Shown here piece by piece: positions 46,516 through 54,072 of a DNA stretch of 64,000 nucleotides (positions are counted from its first letter, which is position 1; every line of letters begins with the position of its first letter). A model generated the notes under the pieces. That model was not told where the DNA came from. It saw only the letters and a program-made list of their open reading frames with translations, and made no database searches. The DNA is from Tetragenococcus halophilus subsp. flandriensis. GTDB lineage: Bacteria > Bacillota > Bacilli > Lactobacillales > Enterococcaceae. The DNA lies in assembly GCF_030161475.1 (NCBI RefSeq), contig NZ_BSUG01000003.1:62001-126000 (forward strand), read 5' to 3'. The position numbers were made by a program, and so were the translations under genes.

Positions 46516-46746
46516 TTGTTTATTAATAAAATAAAGTCATCCTCAAACCAAGAATTATATTTTCAGTTCATGTTTGTTTTGTCGTTTTTGTATTTATATA
46601 TTAATTATTATCTATTCGTTATCACATCCCCACCTTCTCCCGAGGACACAAAAAACGCTGCAGTTCTTTTCATAACTTCTTTATTCGCTCCTTTCTTCTT
46701 TATATTACGAAAAAGAATATATCGAGTGTTAAAGCTATTTCGATAG
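46516..46746 (+). CDS. Doubtful small two-helix membrane protein
   Basis: An open frame from TTG 46516 (or ATG about 46570) predicts 76 residues with two hydrophobic helices (FMFVLSFLYLYINYYLFVI and AVLFITSLFAPFFFIL) and a basic C-terminus (RKRIYRVLKLFR). There is no good ribosome-binding site and it begins in the leader of the opposite-strand zinc-ribbon gene. The topology looks real but the support is thin. Otherwise the 46504-46856 gap holds nothing recognisable. Confidence 0.3.
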   Translation: MFINKIKSSSNQELYFQFMFVLSFLYLYINYYLFVITSPPSPEDTKNAAVLFITSLFAPFFFILRKRIYRVLKLFR

Positions 46747-46856
46747 TTAAGTAGAATTTATAACTAATTATTAACTGATGAAAAATTTAAGAAATATACC
46801 ATGTCTTTAAATACTTACTAGTTAACTAGTTGTTGGTTTCATTCTATGGTTTGAGT

Positions 46857-47087
46857 TCATGATAACTGTTTTTCTCTCACATCAAGATTGAAAACATCGT
46901 AGAATAACTCATCCATATCAACCTCTAATATTTTTGATAATTCTTTCATTTGATAAGGTTTAGGTAGGGTTCTACCCGTTTCCCATGAACTTATCGACTG
47001 CTGAGTAACAACCATTTTTTCTGCTAAGTCAATTTGAGAATAGCCTCTTACTTCACGATATTTTCTAAGTTTGCTTTTCTTTTTCAT
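46857..47087 (-). CDS. HTH (Cro/CI-type) regulator of the island
   Basis: A 76-residue DNA-binding protein made of one helix-turn-helix domain (about 8-62; YREVRGYSQIDLAEKMVVTQ followed by QSISSWETGR) and a short tail. It is transcribed divergently from a second XRE-type gene. ATG 47087 follows AAAGGAGGAAA; a longer frame to 47243 would overlap the opposite gene and has no ribosome-binding site. It fits the Cro-like partner in a CI/Cro switch controlling the island, which is an inference from layout. Confidence 0.88.
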   Translation of the reverse strand: MKKKSKLRKYREVRGYSQIDLAEKMVVTQQSISSWETGRTLPKPYQMKELSKILEVDMDELFYDVFNLDVREKQLS

Positions 47088-47113
47088 TAATTTTTCCTCC
47101 TTTTTCGTATTAT

Positions 47114-47192
47114 ATACATCATTTTGTAGTAATTCAACCCAAAAAATGATGTATGTTGTCTTTTTAGATATTGAATAACAACGTTTTGTTGT
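47114..47192. promoter_or_regulatory. Divergent operator region with two inverted repeats
   Basis: The 133-nt divergent intergenic region has a perfect 12-bp inverted repeat (ATACATCATTTT at 47114-47125 with AAAATGATGTAT at 47143-47154) near the minus-strand gene, and a 15-bp palindrome (ACAAC-GTTTT-GTTGT, 47178-47192) near the plus-strand gene. Two different palindromes suggest separate sites for the two regulators. Confidence 0.72.
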
Positions 47193-47220
47193 ACCCTGCA
47201 ATAAGGGGAGGTAGATGAAT

Positions 47221-47547
47221 ATGAGACAGTACGCCGAAGCCATAAGAGAAAATAGAAAAAAATTGGGATGGTCTCAAAAACAACTAGCTGAAAAGATACA
47301 CAGCTCACAACAAGCAATTGCTAGGTGGGAGAATGAGGTAACCGAACCGCGTACTGATAATCTACAGGCACTATCAAAGGCTCTAGGAGTGCCCTTAAAT
47401 CATTTTTTAGATAAAGATACTTCTGAGTCCGATAAAGAATACATTGCTTTATACACGTCTTTATCATTTGAAGACAGAAAAAGAGTGTTAGATTATATGA
47501 AATTGTTAAAAAAACAAGAAGCTGAAAGAAAAGAGTTTAAACAATAA
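47221..47547 (+). CDS. XRE-family repressor of the island
   Basis: A 108-residue protein with an N-terminal helix-turn-helix (about 4-62; AIRENRKKLGWSQKQLAEKI and SSQQAIARWENEVTEPR) and a helical C-terminus (about 70-108; EYIALYTSLSFEDRKRVLDYM) like that of phage and ICE repressors that lack an autocleavage domain. ATG 47221 is 9 nt after GGGGAGG; ATG 47215 is too close to it. The likely CI-type repressor of the pair. Confidence 0.9.
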   Translation: MRQYAEAIRENRKKLGWSQKQLAEKIHSSQQAIARWENEVTEPRTDNLQALSKALGVPLNHFLDKDTSESDKEYIALYTSLSFEDRKRVLDYMKLLKKQEAERKEFKQ

Positions 47548-47646
47548 AAATAGGCAGGCAATCACGTTAAACAAAACGGGCCTAGCTGAAAAACTTAAGT
47601 AATGCGATGCTTATTAAATTTATTCACATAAAATAAAAAACTAAAC

Positions 47647-47676
47647 GAAAAAAGGCTAGAATTTTGTCCTAGCCTC
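47647..47676 (-). terminator. Terminator in the 47548-47817 gap
   Basis: Minus-strand AGGCTAG and CTAGCCT form a 7-bp stem around a 9-nt loop, followed by T6. It faces the 47818 gene and probably ends its transcript about 140 nt after the stop. The rest of the gap shows nothing recognisable. Confidence 0.75.
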
Positions 47677-47817
47677 TTTCATTCTGTATTCTTTATTACC
47701 GTATTATAATGAAATACGTATAAATAGAACCTTTTCGTTAAAACTTCTATATGCCTATTGATGGGCTTATATCACGTAAATTATAACTTGCTCTGGAAAT
47801 TTTCATTACGACTACCA

Positions 47818-48702
47818 TTAAACAACTACATCCACTTCTCTATCTTTGTAATATTTTTTTAGATATTTGCTGCGTTTAGAAAAATTCTTAGCTGTTCTAC
47901 TCTTACTTTTTTGTTTTTGCTTCTTACGTGGAATAATATTAAACTTTTCTCTAAACTTGTCTTCCAAGCGAAGCTTCTGTTTTTGAGTTGCTTCTAATGT
48001 CTTATTCAGTTCGCCAGCTATTTGTTCATCAGTTTTATCTTCCAATAAAAGTTTGATAAACTGCTGGTCTTTATTACTAAGTTCCGTATTTAACTTTTCT
48101 AAAATATTAATTGAATCATCTTTTAAAAATACTTTAATATCTGCAGAAGTGTTATCGTCAACGACTTCTAAATGGTTCTCATCGTCATTTAGACGAGTAG
48201 ATTCATAAGCATTTTTCCAACGCCCAACGTTTGAAAAACCATTTTTACTAAGTTTAATTATTTCTTCTGGAGTCGCATCAGGGAATCTTCTTTGTGCCTC
48301 TTCTGCTATATCTTTTGCTAACTCTTTCTCACTTTTTCTTACTTTGTCACTTTCCTTCATAAATTGTTTTACTGTATCTCTACTACCACTTTGTATAATA
48401 AAAATAATTGTTCGTTTTGCCTCGTCAGTATTTGTCATTAAAAAATTATAATAATCGTTTTTCCTATTTATCTTGCCCTCTTTGACTCTTGTATTTGCTT
48501 GTCTTTCTATATCGTTATAAATTCCATCCGTAAGATGAGCTTTACTGTCACTACTATATTTATCGTCAATCCAAAACCCTTTTTCATTATCACGAACTAC
48601 CTCTTTTACATGATTAATCTCTCGAGTTAATTTTCTTTTTATTGTCTTGTCTTCAGTATTCAAAATATACTGTAGTACGTCTTCATTTGTTGCATTTACC
48701 AT
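47818..48702 (-). CDS. Island HTH protein of unknown function
   Basis: A 294-residue hydrophilic, strongly charged protein. The C-terminal third (about 205-250; LSNKDQQFIKLLLEDKTDEQ, then IAGELNKTLEATQKQKLRL) looks like a sigma-70 region 4/LuxR-type helix-turn-helix, followed by a very basic tail (KKQKQKSKSRTAKNFSKRSKYLKKYY). A second possible helix-turn-helix is near residue 140 (ATPEEIIKLSKNGFSNVGRW). It has no recognised replication or transfer motif. AAGGAGC precedes ATG 48702. Position next to a large non-coding zone suggests it could bind there, as a regulator or initiator; this is an inference. Confidence 0.78.
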   Translation of the reverse strand: MVNATNEDVLQYILNTEDKTIKRKLTREINHVKEVVRDNEKGFWIDDKYSSDSKAHLTDGIYNDIERQANTRVKEGKINRKNDYYNFLMTNTDEAKRTIIFIIQSGSRDTVKQFMKESDKVRKSEKELAKDIAEEAQRRFPDATPEEIIKLSKNGFSNVGRWKNAYESTRLNDDENHLEVVDDNTSADIKVFLKDDSINILEKLNTELSNKDQQFIKLLLEDKTDEQIAGELNKTLEATQKQKLRLEDKFREKFNIIPRKKQKQKSKSRTAKNFSKRSKYLKKYYKDREVDVVV

Positions 48703-49840
48703 TGTCTTGCTCCTTTCAGATAGTTTTGGTTTTATATAATTTATACGATAGAAACTTTATATGAGTTTCCTCGGCAATTGTTCATAGATATTGCATTACC
48801 TTATAATATTATTATAACATAATTGGTTAACTTCTACTCTCGATAAGCACTATATATAGTATATTATATAATTTCAAATATAAAAAAATACTACATATTG
48901 TTTTTTGTCAACAAAAAGCCAACTTGGTATTTTTTACTTTTTCATCATGAATTATTAACTGTTTAAAATAAACAAAATAAAAAAAATCAACTTTTTTTCA
49001 AAATTTTGTCCGTTTTATAATTTTAGTGGGCTATATACTTATAGAAGGGCTGTTAAGTAATAGCTAAAAACACAGAACTAATCATAAACTAATTTTAAAA
49101 ACAACTTATAAAAATAAATCAAGCCTCAGCTAAGCTATATATAGTGCGCTGCTAGCGCATTTAACTCTTAATCAACTGAGGCTTTTAAAGAAAGTAAATA
49201 GGTTTTTCAGATTATAAAAAAAATTATGCATACGTCGAGGCGGTTTTTCCTCGACGAGTTGCTTCTTGCAAAGAAGTTCGGGGTCCAGGGGCTGAATAAG
49301 CCCCTGGGTATAAGAAAAAATTAAAGCTAGTTTACATACTAAGAAAGAGCCTACGCGGCTCTCTCTTAACTCTCTCGCGTAAGCTGAAGAATCAGCTTAA
49401 CCATTCTCGAAAATAAAAATCAATTTTCGAGCGAGTATAGGTTTAAAACTATTACTTTTTCTGAATCAAAATCACTAATTAGTCCTCTTATATCAGACCA
49501 AAATACTTATAGAAAAGCTATAAGTCTGTCTAAAATTATAGACTTAAGGTTTACTTCAGAAAAAATTATAGAATCTGATTTATAGTTAAATTTATCTCAG
49601 TATATTAAATGAAGTTTGCTCTTCCACATTTAAATTCTACATTTGTGAATTTAAAAACAAATAAACTATTAAAATTCTTTATGCTAATGAAACACAATGT
49701 CTCTTGTATATCAGCTAAAATGGAAAGAAAATAAGTCCGGTATTGGTCGTGGAAAAAATTACTTATTCACTTTTATAAAACAAAAAACTGTTTATTCCCT
49801 TGAAATTTTATTAACCTACCTTTTCCGAGTTAGAATTTCC
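48703..49840. other. 1.1-kb gene-free zone of the island: AT-rich half and structured half
   Basis: No supported gene on either strand. 48703-49120 is extremely AT-rich with TATA-type palindromes (for example around 48850-48875) and several short inverted repeats. 49121-49560 contains a chain of hairpins (separate entry). 49561-49840 has no clear structure. AT-rich tract plus hairpins is the look of a replication origin, oriT or a large structured RNA; none can be assigned by eye. Confidence 0.7.
49121..49560. ncRNA. Dense hairpin series: candidate structured RNA or origin
   Basis: At least eight stems occur in a row: an outer AAGCCTCAG/CTGAGGCTT (49121-49184) enclosing TGCGCT/AGCGCA; CGTCGAGG/CCTCGACG (49233-49256); CTTCTT/AAGAAG (49262-49276); CCAGGGGC/GCCCCTGG (49285-49307); AGAGCC/GGCTCT (49346-49362); TAAGCTGA/TCAGCTTA (49380-49399); CTCGAAAAT/ATTTTCGAG (49406-49431), the last two inside CTCG/CGAG (a three-way junction); and ACTTATAG/CTATAAGT (49505-49525). 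GC-rich stems in an AT-rich island imply selection on structure. Transcribed strand unknown. Confidence 0.6.
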
Positions 49841-50788
49841 TTATCTAAGCTTCTTTAGCTCATTAATCAACTCAGCTTCACTAATATTTAAATACTTAGT
49901 TGTGGTAGCAAGTGAACTATGTCCTAAAGCTTTAGAAATAATCGGCACACTAGTACCTTCGTCTAATAAACGCTTTGCAAATCCCCTTCTTATTGCATGT
50001 GTATTTAAATGTTCGATATTAAATTCCTGAGCATATACATTTAATCTTTTACTTATGGTCGTTCGGCTATTCTTATCTACAAATTGATGCCCATTTTGTG
50101 TGAAGAAAATTAAATCCGTATCTATACTCAGCTCTTCTTTAATTATTTCATTTTGTTCTATTAACATTCTAAGCATGTCTAATACCGTCTTATTCAACGG
50201 TAAAACTAATCTATGATGATTTTTCATGATTAAAGCAGGACAGGTCAGTAACCCTTCTTCAAAGTCCACCATATTAGTTGTGAGCTGTGCCAAAGTCATA
50301 GCTCTTATACCTGTATACCATATAATTAAAACCATTGAGGCGTCTCTCAATTGAAAATAGTCTGTCACATCGATACAAGAAAGAAACTTCTCTATATCTT
50401 CTCTTGTCGTCCCTTCTTTGGTCTCTTCATTGACTCTGACTACAATTGACTTGTAAAACTTTGTCTCAAGTTCTCCTGCGTTATACAGACGTCCTAAGAC
50501 CGCTTTAAGTGCTTTTAATCTAATTCTCTTTGTCGTTGCCTGTACATTCATGGAGGCTAACCAGCGATAAATAGAATCGGAGTTAAACTGGTCAATATAA
50601 ACAAATTGGTTAAATTCAACGTAATCAAAATAAAAATTTTTATAGTCTCTCATTGTTGCTGGTCTTAAGTCTTCTCCTACAGCTTGCTTATTTACGATGT
50701 CCCAGCCTTCAGTTATCGTTGTTCTATTTTTATCCTTTGCTTGTTTTATTCCATAACTATTTACTTTAAATATTTTAGACTTTGGCAT
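49841..50788 (-). CDS. int: Tyrosine recombinase (integrase) of the island
   Basis: A 315-residue site-specific recombinase. It has an N-terminal arm/core-binding domain (about 20-125) and a C-terminal catalytic domain (about 130-315) with the full set of active residues: Arg162 (YTGIRAMT), Lys189, His264 and Arg267 (HAIRRGFA), His290 (LGHSS) and the nucleophile Tyr299 (TTKYLN). It lies 142 nt from the tRNA-Arg copy, the standard arrangement for integration into a tRNA gene. TAAGGGAG precedes ATG 50788. It is XerC/D-sized rather than a large phage integrase. Confidence 0.95.
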   Translation of the reverse strand: MPKSKIFKVNSYGIKQAKDKNRTTITEGWDIVNKQAVGEDLRPATMRDYKNFYFDYVEFNQFVYIDQFNSDSIYRWLASMNVQATTKRIRLKALKAVLGRLYNAGELETKFYKSIVVRVNEETKEGTTREDIEKFLSCIDVTDYFQLRDASMVLIIWYTGIRAMTLAQLTTNMVDFEEGLLTCPALIMKNHHRLVLPLNKTVLDMLRMLIEQNEIIKEELSIDTDLIFFTQNGHQFVDKNSRTTISKRLNVYAQEFNIEHLNTHAIRRGFAKRLLDEGTSVPIISKALGHSSLATTTKYLNISEAELINELKKLR

Positions 50789-50924
50789 ACAAAAAACTCC
50801 CTTAAACTATTTTTTTGATAGTCTAAGAGAGCTAAAAAGGTTCTATAAAGTAGCCAATATTTGTCTAAAAATAACACCATAATAGTTGGAAAAAGTTGTT
50901 ATACCAGCTTTCCAACAAATATTA

Positions 50925-50986
50925 AATAACGTCACAGGAGGGATTCGAACCCCCGACCGTTCGCTTAGAAGGCGAATGCTCTATCC
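50925..50986 (-). repeat. Attachment site (att) copy within intact tRNA-Arg
   Basis: The 62-bp direct repeat partner of 42451-42512. It overlaps the 3' portion of tRNA-Arg(TCT), so integration rebuilds a complete tRNA at this end. Confidence 0.92.
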
Positions 50987-51003
50987 TACTGAGCTACTGT
51001 GAC
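50930..51003 (-). tRNA. tRNA-Arg (anticodon TCT)
   Basis: Read on the minus strand, the acceptor stem is GTCACAG/CTGTGAC, the D-arm has AGCTCAGTAGGATAGAGC, the anticodon stem TTCGC/GCGAA encloses CTTCTAA (anticodon TCT), and the T-arm has GGTTCGAATCC. CCA is not encoded (the next bases are G then TTATT). The 3' half comes from the integrated island. Confidence 0.97.
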
Positions 51004-51131
51004 AATGGTTTTGACAACAAAGATAATTATAGGAAAAGCTTTTATTAATGTCAATTACTTTTTAACCTTTTCCCAATTCTTTTGCGTATTTTTTGAAATA
51101 ACGGTGTCATCTAATTTACAAATTGTTTCAA

Positions 51132-51815
51132 TTAAAGAACCACTTCATCGGCTTCCTTAGTAATTAACATAACCCCATCGCCTAGCGGTACTAAAGAAGA
51201 GGTCAAATCTGGATGCTGATTCACAGTATCTAAAAACTGATTTAATTTCTTATGGATTCCTCGTTTACCACGAGGGATTTCTTTTTCATCTTGTAGAATA
51301 GTCCCTCCTTGAAAAACATCATCGACCATTAAAACGCCGCCTTTTTTTAACAAACGCAGGCAGTCAGGTAAAAATTCGATATATTTAGATTTGGCACTAT
51401 CCATAAAAATAAAGTCATAGCTTCCTTCTAGCGTAGGTAAAATATCTGCCGCTTGTCCTTCAAGTAAAGTGATTTTATCTTCTAATTCTAAAAACCGGAA
51501 AGTTTCTTTGGCTTCAGCAATCATCTTGTCAAAACGATCGATCGTCGTAACATGACCACTATCTCCCACATATTGGGCCATTAAACTCGCTGAAAATCCG
51601 ATGGCGGTTCCAATTTCTAAAACTTGTTGTGGTTTGATTTGTCCTAATAAAAATTCCATAAAAACTACTGTTTCATGCGGAATAATAGGAACGCCTCGTT
51701 TGTTAGCATCTTTTTCTATTATATTTAATTTTCCCGTTAATGATTTTTGCTGGCTGCGCATATAATCCACTAACTCTGCTTTAACTACTGGTCGATGCAT
51801 CATTTCGTTTTGCAT
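51132..51815 (-). CDS. trmR: tRNA 5-hydroxyuridine methyltransferase TrmR-like (O-methyltransferase family 3)
   Basis: A 227-residue SAM-dependent methyltransferase with the binding motif QVLEIGTAIGFSASLMA (about 65-81), the acidic TIDRFDKMI (about 92-100) and the metal-site segments FIFMDSAKSKYIEFLP and MVDDVFQGG. In B. subtilis the close relative YrrM (TrmR) methylates 5-hydroxyuridine at the tRNA wobble position to form mo5U. The general family also includes caffeoyl-CoA-type enzymes, so the tRNA role is inferred. GAGGAGAG precedes ATG 51815. Confidence 0.85.
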   Translation of the reverse strand: MQNEMMHRPVVKAELVDYMRSQQKSLTGKLNIIEKDANKRGVPIIPHETVVFMEFLLGQIKPQQVLEIGTAIGFSASLMAQYVGDSGHVTTIDRFDKMIAEAKETFRFLELEDKITLLEGQAADILPTLEGSYDFIFMDSAKSKYIEFLPDCLRLLKKGGVLMVDDVFQGGTILQDEKEIPRGKRGIHKKLNQFLDTVNQHPDLTSSLVPLGDGVMLITKEADEVVL

Positions 51816-51929
51816 GTTTGTCTCTCCTCGTATTTTTCACTCTTTTTATTATACGTATTTCCAGAAAAACCTGCAATCTTTTCTCAGTTTTCCCTTGCTT
51901 TTTTCTTTGTTTCCTATTAATCTTAAATC

Positions 51930-52135
51930 AGAAATTGGATTAGTAATAAAAGATACGCTTTTAGAGAATCAAAGCTAGGCTGAAACTTTGATGCCCCTGT
52001 CTTTATGAACCTACCAAAAACAGACGGGTTAAAGCCCTTATCCTTTTGAAGCTGGATCGCATAAAGTGATCAATAAAGGTGGTACCGCGAGATGAGCACA
52101 TTTCGTCCTTTTTTATAGGATGAGATGCTTTTTTT
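51930..52135 (+). promoter_or_regulatory. T-box leader of proS
   Basis: The T-box core AAAGGTGGTACCGCG lies at 52075-52089. It is followed by an intrinsic terminator (CATTTCGTCC paired with GGATGAGATG, then TTTTTTTATTTT) that ends 16 nt before proS. Upstream are Stem I-type sequences, including an AGTGATCAAT segment and CCCCTG or AACCTACC candidates for a Pro specifier. The 5' boundary is approximate. Confidence 0.9.
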
Positions 52136-52155
52136 ATTTTACGAGGAGGAAAACA

Positions 52156-53592
52156 ATGGCAGAACAAACAAACGACTTTACACAATGGTATTTACAAACA
52201 GTACAACAATCTGAGCTGATGGCTTATTCCGCAGTTAGAGGCTCTATCATTTTTCGTCCTGATGGCTATGAACTATGGGAACATATTCAAGAAGAATTCA
52301 ACAGATTTTTAAAAAAAGAAGGCGTTCGTAACGCTTATTTCCCCATGCTGATTCCAAAAAACTTTTTTATGAAAGAAGCAGACCACGTGGAAGGATTTGC
52401 CCCTGAGATTCCATGGGTTACTGAGGTTGGCGATGAAAAATTGGAAGAACCTTTAGGGCTACGCCCAACTTCAGAAACAACGATTGGTAACGCCTTTTCT
52501 GATTGGATTAATTCCTATCGCGATCTTCCTTATGAAATCAACCAATGGGCTAATGTTTTTCGTTGGGAAAAGAAAACTTTGCCATTTTTACGTACATCCG
52601 AATTTTTATGGCAAGAAGGACACACCGCACATGCAACAAAAGAAGAAGCCCATCAGCGTACGATGAATGTCTTAGATGAATACGCTCGCCTTTGCGAAGA
52701 GTTTTTAGCTATTCCAGTTTATAAGGGACAAAAAACAGATTCTGAGCGTTTTGCCGGTGCTGTTGATACTTATTCAGTCGAAGCGATGATGCAAGATGGT
52801 AAAGCTGTACAAGCTGGTACATCGCATTATATGGGAACCAATTTCGCTGAGGCTTTTGACATCACTTATTTAAATAAAGAAAACCAACACGTCTATGCTC
52901 ATACGACTTCTTGGGGCGCTTCTACACGTCTTATTGGTGCTTTGATTATGACTCATGGCGATCAAAATGGTCTTGTTTTGCCACCAACTGTCGCACCCAA
53001 TCAAGTTGTTCTAATGCCAGTAGGACCTTGGAAGAAAAATCCTATCGTTATGGAAAAACTAGATGAAATTTTCAGTGATCTAAAAGAAGCGGGCTATCGT
53101 GTACGTATGGATGATAGCGACAATACGCCAGGCTATAAATTTAATGAATGGGAATTAAAAGGGGCTTGCATCCGTATTGAATGTGGTCCACGTGACATTG
53201 AAAATGGTCATGTAATGGTCAAAAGCCGTGATGTAGCAGACAAACAAAAAGTTCCATTTGAACAAATCAATAATTTTGTAGCTGAAGAACTTGCCGCTAT
53301 GACGCCACGTTTATTGAAAAAAGCACAAGAACGTATAAAAGACAATGAATATTACAATGTTGATACCTTAGAAGAACTAAAAGCGCACATTGATACTTGT
53401 CAAAAAGAAGAAAAACCTGCCGGATTTGTATTAGTTGGTTGGGATGGTACTGAAGAAACAGAAGAAGCAATCAAGGAAGAGACCGGGTTTACTACTCGTA
53501 ACATTCCTTTTGAAGCGCCTGTTAAAAAAGTGAAGGACATTGTTAGTGGAAAACCTGCAAGACATACTGTTTGGATTGCTCGAGCATACTAA
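52156..53592 (+). CDS. proS: Prolyl-tRNA synthetase, archaeal/eukaryotic-type
   Basis: Charges tRNA-Pro with proline. The 478-residue class II enzyme has motif 1 near RGSIIFRPDGYELW, motif 2 LRTSEFLWQEGHTAHA (about 150-165), a C-terminal anticodon domain and the terminal Tyr (TVWIARAY) typical of this type. It lacks the insertion (editing) domain that the longer bacterial type of about 570 residues carries. ATG 52156 follows GAGGAGGAAAA; the longer frame from 52120 runs through the terminator. It is controlled by the T-box before it. Confidence 0.95.
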   Translation: MAEQTNDFTQWYLQTVQQSELMAYSAVRGSIIFRPDGYELWEHIQEEFNRFLKKEGVRNAYFPMLIPKNFFMKEADHVEGFAPEIPWVTEVGDEKLEEPLGLRPTSETTIGNAFSDWINSYRDLPYEINQWANVFRWEKKTLPFLRTSEFLWQEGHTAHATKEEAHQRTMNVLDEYARLCEEFLAIPVYKGQKTDSERFAGAVDTYSVEAMMQDGKAVQAGTSHYMGTNFAEAFDITYLNKENQHVYAHTTSWGASTRLIGALIMTHGDQNGLVLPPTVAPNQVVLMPVGPWKKNPIVMEKLDEIFSDLKEAGYRVRMDDSDNTPGYKFNEWELKGACIRIECGPRDIENGHVMVKSRDVADKQKVPFEQINNFVAEELAAMTPRLLKKAQERIKDNEYYNVDTLEELKAHIDTCQKEEKPAGFVLVGWDGTEETEEAIKEETGFTTRNIPFEAPVKKVKDIVSGKPARHTVWIARAY

Positions 53593-53602
53593 ATTTATAC
53601 AC

Positions 53603-53644
53603 AAAAAGCGGAGTTTAACTAAATTGCCTAAACTCCGCTTTTTT
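53603..53644 (+). terminator. Bidirectional terminator after proS
   Basis: AAAAAGCGGAGTTTA and TAAACTCCGCTTTTT form a 15-bp stem followed by T. It also lies at the end of the convergent 53643 gene. Confidence 0.9.
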
Positions 53645-54059
53645 AATGTTGTTTTGCTTGAAAAAGTATCGCTATATTCTCTTCTTTTATGATAGAAAAT
53701 GACAAATAACTTTGTAATCCTCCCACAAGCAAGAAAAGAATATGTTGAATAACGACGATTTGCATCATTATACTTTGTATAATAATCCAAAAAACTAAAG
53801 TTACACCCAATAACAAAAAAGCATACAAAACCTTATCTTTTTTTAGAAACAATAAAAATATACTGATCAGATTCCCCAATCCAAAAATAAAAAGTAAAAA
53901 CAGACCAGGAAGCAAAAAGCTAGTAAAAGGAGAAAATTTTAGCATATCCGTTGTAATCCCCATAGATTCACTAAAGGAAGGTATAAGAGCAATAGCTGCA
54001 CCAAAAATAGCAGCTATTGCAAGGAAAAAACTGAGAATAAGCAATAATCTTTTTTTCAT
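53643..54059 (-). CDS. Small four-helix membrane protein, function unknown
   Basis: A 138-residue protein with four hydrophobic helices (about 4-28, 45-72, 77-97 and 100-122) and a short C-terminus that includes one charged run (IIKEENIAI). No recognised family motif. It lies 13 nt after the aldo/keto reductase gene, so they may be co-transcribed. ATG 54059 is preceded by AAAAGGAG. Confidence 0.75.
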   Translation of the reverse strand: MKKRLLLILSFFLAIAAIFGAAIALIPSFSESMGITTDMLKFSPFTSFLLPGLFLLFIFGLGNLISIFLLFLKKDKVLYAFLLLGVTLVFWIIIQSIMMQIVVIQHILFLLVGGLQSYLSFSIIKEENIAILFQAKQH

Positions 54060-54072
54060 TGCTTGACTCCTT

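Larger units (their letters stand above)
42451..50986. mobile_element. Integrated genomic island in tRNA-Arg(TCT), about 8.5 kb
   Basis: Bounded by a 62-bp perfect direct repeat (42451-42512 and 50925-50986) that comprises the 3' portion of tRNA-Arg from the D-arm side of the anticodon stem to a few nt past the 3' end. The integrase is next to the tRNA copy, as expected. Contents: lipoproteins and membrane proteins (42.9-46.5 kb), divergent HTH regulators (46.9-47.5 kb), a 294-residue HTH protein, a 1.1-kb structured non-coding zone and the integrase. There are no phage structural, conjugation or recognisable replication genes. Base composition is more AT-rich than the flanks. Confidence 0.92.

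Noticed and set aside
47087-47243. N-terminal extension of the 76-residue HTH regulator
   Set aside because: It would overlap the divergent gene and the operator region, and the strong ribosome-binding site is at ATG 47087.
42451-50986. Prophage
   Set aside because: No capsid, tail, terminase, lysis or packaging genes are present; size and content fit a small island.
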